The translations under genes and the position numbers were made by a program. From NCBI RefSeq assembly GCF_000142905.1, contig NW_013657672.1:258836-322835 (forward strand): DNA of 64,000 nucleotides. Direction: 5' to 3'. Each line of letters begins with the position of its first letter. The stretch's first letter is position 1. Below are positions 19,701 to 28,795 of this stretch, piece by piece. Origin of the DNA: Thecamonas trahens ATCC 50062. Taxonomy: Eukaryota > Apusozoa > Apusomonadida > Apusomonadidae. The notes beneath the pieces were generated by a model, which was not told where the DNA came from, made no database searches, and saw only the letters and a list, made by a program, of their open reading frames with translations.

Positions 19701-21960
19701 TATCACGCTCTCAGGCACCGGCTTTGATGCTCAGGTTGTGGCGTACCTCAACGACACCCTAGTTCCTACCAGCTATGCTGCTGCAAGCACCCGAGCTGTG
19801 GTATTCGATCCGCTCATCGCTGCTACAGGCTCACTGATGATGACGTTGCCGGCGGCAACGTCAGCGTCGCTAGGCGCGGCATCCGCCTACGCCAATCTTA
19901 CTTTGGTCCATAGCTCGTCTGGCGCAGTTTTGGCATCGCGATCGATTGTGTACTATACCACCTCGTCGTGCACCAGTGAGGGCCAGGTCGACGTCGGCGG
20001 TCAGTGCGTATCGTGTCCCGGAGGCGGAACGTGTCCAGGCGGCTTTCGGATTTGGCCGGCCGAGGGCTACTGGCTCGAGAGCGAGACTGCTGGCCCGGAC
20101 GCGCTAGTGACTTGTGAGAACGAGGCGGCGTGCCCCGGCGCTCTCGGAACGAGAACCGGCTATCCAGTCCAGTCGCAGGCGTCCGGTGCGCGAGTTACCG
20201 CCGTCTGCGCCTCGGCCGACGGTTACACCGGTCGCGAGTGCAAGGACTGCCTTGACGGCTTTTACCGCGATCAGCAACAATGCCGGTCGTGCGGGCTCTC
20301 GGATGCTGACAAGGCTGAGTTCTACCTCCTTCTCATTGTCGTCGTCGTTTTTATGACGCTCATTTCGGCGTCTGTTGCGCTTCTCCCGGACAAGTGGCTC
20401 GATCGGTCCGTAACGGCATTGCTCGGCCTCCAGCAAATCGTCTTTGTCGGGCGTCTCTCGTCGAACGTCATCTCGGGCTCGACCGGTGAGCGCATCGCCA
20501 ACTTTTCCGCGGCCTCTCGTTCCTGCTCTTTGACATTGAGTTTGCCAAGCCGACGTGCACCATCGGGAAGATCCCATTTTGGGGCATCTTTGCGGGCACT
20601 GTGGTCGTCCTCATTGGTGCACTTTCGACATTCACTGCTGCCTCGTACATCTTTGCTACCCTTCAGAAGCGAAAGAACCCGAATCTGAGCAAGAGCAAGA
20701 TGATGTGGATTCGCGCCATGCACTCGTGGCTCCTCCTCGGCGCCATTGCTTACCTTCAGTTCAATGTCCGCCTCACACAAGCGCTGTACTGCAAGAAGGA
20801 GACTTCGTCCGACGGCGTCACCTACCGGCTCGACATCGAACCCGACACGGTGTGTTGGACCGGCTCGCACCTATGGGTCACCATCTTTGCCGCCGTCTTT
20901 GTGCTCGGCTACTCGCTCGGCTTTCCCATCTCCATGTTTGTTCTAGTTGCTCGGGCCCACGCCCGCGGTCTTACCCAGTTTGACCGCCACGTCTATGGCT
21001 ACCTCATCCGTGGCGTCAAGGACAAGTACTTTTGGTTCCGGTTCATCACCTTTATCATTAACCTCTCGCTTGCCGTCCAGACCACCCTCTTTCCGACGTC
21101 GGCGCTCAAGCTCTTTACCTCGCTCGTCTCGTTCCTCCTCAACATGTTTGTGGTCGGCCTTCTTTGGCCGTTCCGCGATTGGTGGGCAAACTACATCCCC
21201 ATCGGTGTCGGTGTCGCCACCTCAGTCCAGATCCTCATTCTTCGTGACAAGCTCTCGACCTCGCTGCAGATTGCCACGCTGGTCCTTATTGCCGTTGTTT
21301 ACGTGGTGGTCATCGGGGCACGGACGCGTATCCTCATCCGTCACGGCCGTAAGCATCCGAAGGCCATGAAGGTCCATTTGCTTCGGGCTTTTGCTGCTGT
21401 TGCTGCGCCTGCTGCTGGGCCAAGCGCTGTGTCTACCGTGCCAAGGAGGCCAAGACCGAGCAAATTGTCGACGAGCTTGAAGAGGACGATCTCGACGAGC
21501 TGGCCCTCGCTGACGAGGTTGGACTTGACGACCGGACAGAGCGCGAAGCCAACTTTTTGACAAGGACTTTGTCGAGCGCCCGGTCGTCCCGACCAAGGTC
21601 TTGCGCAAGAAAAAGGTGGCCATCCGCGCCGAGCTCGACGATGCTCAGCTCCGCGACCGTTGGATCCCACCCTCCTCCGACTCGGTTGTCGAGCTCACTT
21701 CGGGAGGTGAGAGTGAGGCGTCGTCACTCGTCGACTCGGCGTCGTCCTCGACTCATGCTGTCGATGCGTTGGCTTCGATGGCCTCGGACATGTCTGACCT
21801 TGTCGACGTGCTGGACGATGTGTATGAGACTCGGCTGCAGACCTCGCGCGCCCGGATCGCTCATCTCCGCCAACAGCTGGCCGACATCCGGGCGGCAAAG
21901 GCTCGCCAACGGCCACGTCGCGAGCGGCCGCTCCTCTACTCGGACTCATATACTGAGTAG
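16762..21960 (+). CDS. Giant cell-surface receptor 1: FN3, EGF-like, IPT and Cys-rich domains plus multi-pass C-terminus (three frame breaks)
   Basis: Begins with a signal anchor (LKTVASAVLIATLAAYLTMVGLF). A long Ser/Thr/Val-rich ectodomain is followed by three FN3-like domains near 18470-19430 (for example SIDLDWTPPF, VGLSWTPPTG), EGF-like modules (GFAGTDCS, GFEGDNCD) near 19430-19630, an IPT-like stretch, and a Cys-rich block (CPGGGTCPGGFRIWP ... CKDCLDGFYR). About eight membrane spans then run to 21345. Frame breaks of -1 occur at T4 20503-20506, TTT 21377-21379 and T5 21554-21558. The shifted frames read FFRGLSFLLFDIEFAKPTC, then a Cys cluster and an acidic tail, then DKDFVERPVVPTKV to the stop. 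Joined length is about 1733 residues. The Cys-rich plus multi-pass part is paralogous to the genes at 28796-32445 and 55414-61787. Likely a plasma-membrane adhesion or sensory receptor of unknown ligand. Confidence 0.75.
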
Positions 21961-21980
21961 TCCAGCAACCTTGCTCAGCT

Positions 21981-23465
21981 TTACTTGGCTTGGTACTGGA
22001 AGGCAAGAAGGCCTGCAGCCGAGATGGAGTCGCCGAGCCCGACCGTCCGCACCGGTGCCTTGCAAACCAGCACCGGTGCGAGTGCGCACTGAGTCTGCGG
22101 GTCCAGGGTAAAGGTTTCCACGCCGCCATCATTGCCAGTGGTGTAGAGGACATCAAAGTGGATAGCAGGGTTGAAGCTGCTGACTGGCTGCGGAGCAAGG
22201 CCGCAGGCCCGAAAGCCGACCGCCAGCGCGCCCGCTGCAGCAGGACCGGCCGGCTCTCCCCAGCTGCTGCCGCGGGTGCACACGACGTGATAGGCGAGCG
22301 AGTGAAAATGCAGCCTTGTCACAGTGCTTGCGCTACTATCCAAGTGCTGAAACAGGGATGCCAGGGCGCTTTCTACGCCCGCGCGGCTGGGGACGTTGTG
22401 CGAGGTGGCATCGGCAGCAAACAGCGGCTTGGTTCCGTCGAGGCCAAGCGCGGCCACCAGGCCCTCGAGCTCTTGCTCGTTAAATCCGATCGAGTCCACC
22501 GCACCGGCAGTAAGCTCGACGAGCTGCGCCATGTAGGCGCTGTTAGCCATTGACGCCAGCTCGAGGTGGACGCTCGGGCGATACTTGAGCCCTCCTACCG
22601 CGGCGGCGAGCTCGGCCACGACTGCGCTCACCCGCGGCGTCGAGGCCTCCACCGCAAGCGCGTCGAGCAGATGGAAGCCCGATAGGACAACTGTGTCTGG
22701 CGCAAAGTCACCTAGCGCGACATGGAAAGTCTTGGCTCCACGCAGCTCGCCGTTGACCTTGTCGCAGTGCAAGATGAACCGGTTGGCCCGCGGCGGGACG
22801 ACGCCGGCCACCTCCACGCCGGCCTTGTACTCAATGATGAGATGGACCTCGTCGGCGGCCTCGGGTGCACCGGCGGCGAGCTCGACCGAGCCCGGTAGGA
22901 GCGCGGCCAGACCCGGTCCGACCGGCCCGCCGAGCAGGATCCTTGCCTCGGGAGCAAAGCCAGCAGCCGCCACCGCCATCAGTGCCGCGTTACCGCCGAC
23001 GTGCTCCACAGACGCATCAGCGGCTGCAGCGTGAGCCACCAGCGCCGCATACAACTCATCGTCCACCACCATCCGCTCGGCAGCCCGCCCGTCGGCGGCA
23101 AACAGCCGGAAGCAGCATAGAACGTCGGCCGGCGTAGCGAGCACCTCGCACGCCGCCTCGCCGCCAAAGCCGTCGCAGGCCGCAGGCTCACCAGCCGGCC
23201 CGCCGGGACCAAACACACGTCCGGCATCTACCACCAGATCAAGATTGGAGTTGTACGCCAGCGCAATGCCGCGTCCGCGCCCGTTGCCTGCGCTCGTGCC
23301 CGCCGCTGCCTCTAGCGCCGCCGCCAGCGCCGCCGCCTCGGCTCCTTCTGCTTCCCGCACCGCCAGCCGGGCGTTGAGCCACAGGTAAGGGAGGCAGACG
23401 GCGAGGGCTACAACCGTCACCGCCACCCAGCTTTGGGAGTTGCCTTTGCCGCTGCCGCTACCCAT
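21981..23465 (-). CDS. ADPGK: ADP-dependent glucokinase
   Basis: Encodes 494 residues from ATG 23465. An N-terminal membrane anchor (SWVAVTVVALAVCLPYLWL, residues about 12-32) agrees with the ER-associated enzyme of animals. The kinase domain carries the family landmarks: LAYNSNLDLVV at the start of the sugar site, VGGNAALMA, RFILHCDKVNGELRG, HLELASMAN, NEQELEGL, LHFHSLAYHV, and C-terminal GLGDSISAAGLL, where the Asp is the catalytic base. It should phosphorylate glucose using ADP. The stop lies 20 bp from the convergent receptor gene. The open frame extends further upstream, but that part overlaps a fragment of an unrelated gene and lacks family similarity. Confidence 0.88.
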   Translation of the reverse strand: MGSGSGKGNSQSWVAVTVVALAVCLPYLWLNARLAVREAEGAEAAALAAALEAAAGTSAGNGRGRGIALAYNSNLDLVVDAGRVFGPGGPAGEPAACDGFGGEAACEVLATPADVLCCFRLFAADGRAAERMVVDDELYAALVAHAAAADASVEHVGGNAALMAVAAAGFAPEARILLGGPVGPGLAALLPGSVELAAGAPEAADEVHLIIEYKAGVEVAGVVPPRANRFILHCDKVNGELRGAKTFHVALGDFAPDTVVLSGFHLLDALAVEASTPRVSAVVAELAAAVGGLKYRPSVHLELASMANSAYMAQLVELTAGAVDSIGFNEQELEGLVAALGLDGTKPLFAADATSHNVPSRAGVESALASLFQHLDSSASTVTRLHFHSLAYHVVCTRGSSWGEPAGPAAAGALAVGFRACGLAPQPVSSFNPAIHFDVLYTTGNDGGVETFTLDPQTQCALAPVLVCKAPVRTVGLGDSISAAGLLAFQYQAK

Positions 23466-23549
23466 GCCTCTTCCGTTGCCGTCTCCGATGTGATAGCCTC
23501 TGCACCGCCACAGTAGAGTGTGTCGAGTCCAACGAGTCTGCGGGGCCGC

Positions 23550-23950
23550 GCCCAGAGGCTTTGCTTCCGAGCCCTTCCACCCATCGCTCGTAGCGCAAGT
23601 ATGAGCCGCGCGACCATAGCGGGCCGATCTGGGCCGCAAGCGCCACCCTGAGCCCACCCAACCACCGCCGCCGTGTCACCGGCTTGCCCTTCATCGACAA
23701 GGACTGCGTACGGCGACGCCTGAACTGCCTTGGCAGTCATGCCTCGCGCCGATTGCGGCGCAAGCTCATGGCCAAGCACTGCGCTCACCAACGCTTCCAG
23801 CACGTTCGCTTGCTCCTTGGCCGCATCCAGCATCACCTCGGCGCCGATGGGAAAGTCGCGCTCCAACTTGTGCGGATGGAGGATGACGTCGACTTCATCC
23901 ATGATCAGCACTCCGCTGCGCCACAGCTCCACTATCCGGCGTGCGCCCAA
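23550..23950 (-). pseudogene. Relic of a DUF3638-type giant protein gene
   Basis: The minus strand encodes RRIVELWRSGVLIMDEVDVILHPHK and then RDFPIGAEV. This closely resembles the hallmark block (LIMDEVD ... HP-K-E-NFPIG) of the DUF3638 domain in very large eukaryotic proteins. Only about 130 residues are recognisable. There is no upstream continuation towards 24480 and no downstream continuation, where the frame runs into the ADPGK start. I read it as a decayed or transposed fragment. An exon of a larger gene is less likely, because a divergent aminopeptidase gene begins at 24487. The family assignment is from memory of the motif. Confidence 0.5.
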
Positions 23951-24486
23951 GCTAGGCCGCCGCAGTCTGCGCCATCGTCAAGAGCGTCACTGGATCGACG
24001 TCAACCTAATGCTCTCCGCTGTCTGCGATCAGATCCCTACAGATGGTGCTCCACAGTGAGGTTGGCGCAGACGATCACACTTGTTACCTCTCGAGTTTGT
24101 CGTGGCTGGCAACGAATCCATCCATGATTCCTGCACGCGGAGCGGCCACGGACCGTTGTCCCCAACAGGACCCCTTCCTAATGGAAGACTTCTGCAGCTG
24201 CGTGGCTGCCCATTCACCCATGCAACCACCCTCCTTTCCTCAATCGCAATTCGTCACTATAGCCATGACGGTGCCACCATCGATCGGGGAACGCCACGAT
24301 GGCCGTCAACCTCACCATCATCTCACCATCGCCGTCGCCATCGCCGCCGGTCACAGCAATTGCGATCATGAACACGATCACGATCACCTGCGTGTCACTG
24401 GCAGTCGCAACAGCGGCGCCTCCCATGCACACGTCCAGCCCAGCTTGTCGGCGACCACCCCACCCCCACCCCCTCACCGAATCCTC
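23951..24486. other. Intergenic region upstream of the aminopeptidase
   Basis: 536 bases with ATC/ACC-type simple repeats around 24310-24400. An open frame continues into the aminopeptidase, but its composition shows no domain, so the real start is taken at 24487. Confidence 0.55.
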
Positions 24487-27168
24487 ATGGCACTATCGCA
24501 GACGGATGCCGAGAGACGGAGCAGGGTTGTGGCGGCCAACTCGCTGCGGTATGCGCTGACGCTGCGGCTGACGGCGGGAGCGCCCGAGTTCCGCGGCGAG
24601 GTCTGCCTGGCCTTCCGGCTGGCCGGCAAGGCTGATGCCCACAGCCTGTTCTTGGACTGGGCGCCCGGCATGACTGCCGTCCGGGTTGTGCTCAACGACA
24701 GCGAGCTGGACCTGGAGGCCGGCGAGGTCCAGGTCGAGCCAGCGGCTCACAGGCTTACGTTGGCCGACACTGTGCTGGCGAGGCTCGAGCCGGAGTCACA
24801 CCTGCGGCTGACCATTAGCTACACTGCGCGCTATGACCACGATGGCGACGGCTTTCATCAGTACTTTGACCCGGCCGATGGCGCAGAGTACCTTTACACC
24901 AACTTTGAGCCGTGGGCCGCACATCGCCTCTTCCCCTGCTTTGACCAGCCGGACATCAAGGCGTACTACACGGTAGCGGTTGAGGCGCCTGCCGCATGGA
25001 CCGTTGTCTCGTCTGGCCCGCGGGTGTCGGTCACCGAGCCCGACGCCGGTCTTTGCTGGTCGTACTTTGATCTTGAGGGCCCGTTCTCCACCTACCTCTT
25101 CGCCGTTGTCGCCGGGCCGCTGGTCCACTTTGAGCGCGAGACCGAGGTGCGGTACGCAACATCGCTGGCGCCGGGCGCGCCCGAGGCTACCAAGGCCATC
25201 ACCATGGGCCTCTATTGTCGGGCGTCGATGGCGCAGTTTTGCGATGTCGACGAGCTGTTTGATATTACCGCAGCCGGCCTTCAGTTCTACGCCTCGTACT
25301 TTTGCCGCGCCTACCCGTTCACCAAGTATGATCAGTTGTTTGTGCCCGAGTTCAACGCCGGCGCCATGGAAAACGTTGGCGCGGTGACGTTCTGTGAGGA
25401 TGATTTGTTTCGTGAATCGCCGACCGAGTACCAGCGCATGTTCCGCATCGATACAGTGCTGCACGAAATGGCCCACGCGTACTTTGGCAACCTCTGCACG
25501 CCGACCTGGTGGGACGATCTCTGGCTCAACGAGTCATTTGCCTCGCTGATGGCCGCCAAGGCCGGTGCCGCTGCCACACGGTTTGGCGACAAACTTTGGG
25601 AGGTGTTTAATGTGGAGATGAAGGCCTGGGGCCTGGAGGCTGACCAGCGGCCGACCGCGCATCCGGTCGTCCCGGCGCCCGGCGCCGTCGTTGACACCGA
25701 CCACGCCTTTCTTCTCTTTGACGCTGTCTCGTACGGCAAGGGCGCATCGGTGCTCAAGCAACTCATCGCTACCATTAGCGACGACGCCTTCCGTGCAGCT
25801 ATGGTCGCCTACTTTGACACCCACGCCTACGCCAATACCACCCTCGCCGACTTTGAGAGCGTCATGCCGCTGCCCGACGGCGACTGGAGTGACCGCTGGC
25901 TCCGGGCTGTCGGCGTCAACACCATCCGCCTGGAGCTAGTGCCTGGCGAGGGCGACGCCGCGGGCAGCATTGCCCGCGCTGCTGTTGTTCAGTCGAGCCC
26001 GGGACCAGACGTCCCGCTCCGCCCGCACGTCATTGTGCTCCGCACCTACATCGACGGCGTAGTCGCCGAATTGCCGGTTGTTGTCGGCCCGTGCGAGACG
26101 ACGCCGATCGACGCGCTGGCCGGCGCGCCCATGCCTCACTTTGCTCTCCTTGACGCTACCGACGCCACCTTTGCCAAGGTCCGGCTCCCCGACATTTCGC
26201 TCGCCAACGTCACCGGTCTGCTCGGCACGCTGAGCGGAAGCAACGCCACGCTGCAGCGCCAGCTCGTGTGGGCCTCGCTCTACGACAGCGTTCGCGATGC
26301 ACTCATGACTGGGCAGGCCTTTCTCACTGCTGCGCTCGACGCGGTAGTCGACGAGCCATCGCCCGAGCTGCTCGGCATCCTGCTCGGGGCCATGACCTCG
26401 ACGCTCTGCAACTACGTGCCGAACCGAGCCATGCGAACCATGTACGCCTACACCGTTGCTTCGCTCAGCTTTTCGCAGGCCTGTGCTGCACGTGACGATC
26501 AGCGGCGTCTACTCTGGTCGCGCACCGGCATCGCCGCTCTCGAGTCAGAATCGGCGCTCGCGCTGTTCATGCCGTTTGTCGAGGCGCCGGACGATGCTCC
26601 GTTTGAGCTCGACCCGCACGAGAAGCTCAAGCTTGTTGTCGCTGCACAAGCGTTGATTGGTGCAGCTGAGCCCGATCGGGTCGAGGCTCTTGCAGCTGTC
26701 GTCGTTGACGCCGACAAATCCGATCGTGGCCGCCAGTACCGTCTCCGGCTCCGGGCTGCTCTCGGCGACCCTGCCCGCAAGGACGAGGTCTGGGCCGAAA
26801 TCTGCTCCCCGCCCGATGGCCGCTCGCTCCACGACACTGTCGCGCTCATGGAGGGCTTGCTCTGGTCGTTCCAGCTTGCCAACGACCTCCCGCAGGACTA
26901 CGTTGCCCGCTTCCTTGCTGTCGTCCCATCAATCATGGACGCCCATGAGAGCAACGAGTACGCCGAGTACTTTATTTCGCGCATGTACCCGGGCTCTATG
27001 CTCTACGGCGATGCCCTGGATGACCTCGTCTCCGGCACTCAGGCCCTCCTCGTCTCGCTTGATGCCAATCATCCGCGCTATGCCGTCTACTCCCGCCTCC
27101 TCACCGAGGAGCTCGACGATGCTCAACGCGTTGTCCGCGCCCGTTCTGCCGCCAGCGCTGACTCTTAA
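24487..27168 (+). CDS. M1 family zinc aminopeptidase (PepN/ERAP-like)
   Basis: Encodes 893 residues. The exopeptidase signature GAMEN is at 292-296. The zinc site HEMAH is at 326-330, with the third ligand E349 in LNESFAS. SYGKGASVLKQL, used in substrate binding, follows, and an alpha-helical ERAP1-type C-terminal domain completes the normal length. The LFVPEFNAGAMENVGAVTF context and WWDDLWLNESF resemble the PepN branch common in actinobacteria and several protist groups. It should release N-terminal amino acids from peptides in the cytosol. No signal peptide is present. The start is at MALSQTDAERR, where the family N-terminus begins. No introns are needed. Confidence 0.92.
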   Translation: MALSQTDAERRSRVVAANSLRYALTLRLTAGAPEFRGEVCLAFRLAGKADAHSLFLDWAPGMTAVRVVLNDSELDLEAGEVQVEPAAHRLTLADTVLARLEPESHLRLTISYTARYDHDGDGFHQYFDPADGAEYLYTNFEPWAAHRLFPCFDQPDIKAYYTVAVEAPAAWTVVSSGPRVSVTEPDAGLCWSYFDLEGPFSTYLFAVVAGPLVHFERETEVRYATSLAPGAPEATKAITMGLYCRASMAQFCDVDELFDITAAGLQFYASYFCRAYPFTKYDQLFVPEFNAGAMENVGAVTFCEDDLFRESPTEYQRMFRIDTVLHEMAHAYFGNLCTPTWWDDLWLNESFASLMAAKAGAAATRFGDKLWEVFNVEMKAWGLEADQRPTAHPVVPAPGAVVDTDHAFLLFDAVSYGKGASVLKQLIATISDDAFRAAMVAYFDTHAYANTTLADFESVMPLPDGDWSDRWLRAVGVNTIRLELVPGEGDAAGSIARAAVVQSSPGPDVPLRPHVIVLRTYIDGVVAELPVVVGPCETTPIDALAGAPMPHFALLDATDATFAKVRLPDISLANVTGLLGTLSGSNATLQRQLVWASLYDSVRDALMTGQAFLTAALDAVVDEPSPELLGILLGAMTSTLCNYVPNRAMRTMYAYTVASLSFSQACAARDDQRRLLWSRTGIAALESESALALFMPFVEAPDDAPFELDPHEKLKLVVAAQALIGAAEPDRVEALAAVVVDADKSDRGRQYRLRLRAALGDPARKDEVWAEICSPPDGRSLHDTVALMEGLLWSFQLANDLPQDYVARFLAVVPSIMDAHESNEYAEYFISRMYPGSMLYGDALDDLVSGTQALLVSLDANHPRYAVYSRLLTEELDDAQRVVRARSAASADS

Positions 27169-27368
27169 CTGTCTCATGAACTCTTGCTCGCCCTGCGGAC
27201 ACACTGCCTGCTTGAATCGCCGTGCCCCGTTTGCTCAGTACCGAGACGCCACCACCGTCAACCCCCCCACCCCCCCTCGGCCACGTGCACCCACCACCAC
27301 CCCTCCCCTCCCCCCCCCCCTCCCCCCCCCTCCCCCTCCCTTGCGGGAGCTCGTGCCACATCGCCACC

Positions 27369-28772
27369 ATGCCTGTCCTCGAGTCCATGGTGCAGTTCTT
27401 CACACTGCCCGAGTACTCGCGTGAGTACGAGTACTCGGAAGACTACCTCAAGGCTGGCTACGTGTTCTCGATCGTGCTCGACGTCATGTTCTACATTTTC
27501 TACTCGGCCACTGAGTCGCGTTGTACCATGCCCAATCGGTACCTGCTGGTTGATCCGCTGCTGGTTGCCGAGCCCGAGCTCTGCGCCAACACCACGGCAG
27601 CAGCGGCGGCGGCCGTCTCGCAGATCTCACTCCTCGACAACCTCGACATCGACTACGTCAACCTGATGTGTGGCCAGGAGATCAAGACCCGGTTTGCCTC
27701 GTACCATGTTTCCACACTCGTCTACCTTGTCATCACCGTGACTCTTCTCCGCACTACCTATCTGCTCATGGGCCGCATGCACAAGATCGTCCACCGCATC
27801 ACCAAGGCCGACGACGCCCTCCCGGCTCAGCTGATGCAGTCGTACTCAGAGTCGATGGCCGTCATTGCTGACCGGTTCATCAAGGCCAAGTTCATTGGAC
27901 TTGGCGTCGTCCTGCTCATGGTAATCTTTGAGGCCGTCTTTGTCTTTGATGAGGCATACAACGCCCGCGACTGGCTCGACGCCTACCGCTGCGTCGACAC
28001 CAAGGCGTGGATGGAGGCGCTTGCCTTTCACCCGATCACCTTCCGGTGCGCCACTACACTCTCATTTTACAACACCTTTTTCCGCATTTGCTCGGCCGGC
28101 GTCCGCCTCGTCGTCATGCTCTGCATTGGCTACTCTATCCGAGATCTGTCAGCCTACAAGCGTGGCAAAGTGTGGATCGACATTGAGCTCGAGAAAGCGG
28201 CCCAGCCGGACAACGACTCGCTCAAGGGCACCATTCGCTCCGCTCTGGGCGAGCTGACCAAGGCTCCTGCGAGCTCGGCCTGCTCGCCAAGCACGAGCAC
28301 CCCGATTCCTGCGCTCTGCGTCGGGAGCCCGAGCTCCAACGACGATCTGCCCATGACTCCTTTGTCTGGCGGCCTCGACTCTCGTTTTGCTGCAGTTGTA
28401 GACGAGACTCTCGACAGCCGCCACCGCCGCAAGCTCTTCCGCGACAGCCTGGTACAGGCCTTCAAAGCCCTTGCCATGCACCTCACTCACGGCGATGCAC
28501 TCCCGCACGAGATCACCGTCGCCGAGTACATCCGCGGCGGCATGTCACGTGTCGGCGAAGGGCCCGAGTCGTTTGCCGAGCCAGCCTTCAACTCTGCGCT
28601 CGAGGCTGGCCTCACCGCCCTGGAGAACGGCTTTGAGCAGATCCGGACCCGCCGACGTCGTCGTCGCGAGTCGTCTGCCAACGACGCCGAGCCCCGCCTC
28701 TCCTCCTCGTCGTTCTCGTCGTTTTCTGACGGGCGCGAGCCCGGCAACGCCGCTACCTACTTTGTCGAGTAG
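27369..28772 (+). CDS. Multi-pass membrane protein of unknown family
   Basis: Encodes 467 residues from an ATG in an excellent context (gccaccATG). Four or five hydrophobic segments are visible (around residues 29-46, 115-135, 177-195, 225-265). Two cysteine-containing outer loops follow TM1 and TM3 (SRCTMPNRYL, LMCGQEIKTR; YRCVDTKAW). The C-terminal 190 residues are soluble, Ser-rich, with a basic stretch RTRRRRRRE and an acidic end. I do not recognise the family. It lies 200 bp after the aminopeptidase, and its stop is 23 bp from the convergent receptor gene. Confidence 0.75.
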   Translation: MPVLESMVQFFTLPEYSREYEYSEDYLKAGYVFSIVLDVMFYIFYSATESRCTMPNRYLLVDPLLVAEPELCANTTAAAAAAVSQISLLDNLDIDYVNLMCGQEIKTRFASYHVSTLVYLVITVTLLRTTYLLMGRMHKIVHRITKADDALPAQLMQSYSESMAVIADRFIKAKFIGLGVVLLMVIFEAVFVFDEAYNARDWLDAYRCVDTKAWMEALAFHPITFRCATTLSFYNTFFRICSAGVRLVVMLCIGYSIRDLSAYKRGKVWIDIELEKAAQPDNDSLKGTIRSALGELTKAPASSACSPSTSTPIPALCVGSPSSNDDLPMTPLSGGLDSRFAAVVDETLDSRHRRKLFRDSLVQAFKALAMHLTHGDALPHEITVAEYIRGGMSRVGEGPESFAEPAFNSALEAGLTALENGFEQIRTRRRRRRESSANDAEPRLSSSSFSSFSDGREPGNAATYFVE

Positions 28773-28795
28773 ACCGTAAGCCTGTGGGCCGTTGT

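Noticed and set aside
24043-24486. N-terminal extension of the aminopeptidase
   Set aside because: Frame is open by chance. Composition is His/Pro/Ser-rich with simple repeats and the M1 family begins at the later ATG.
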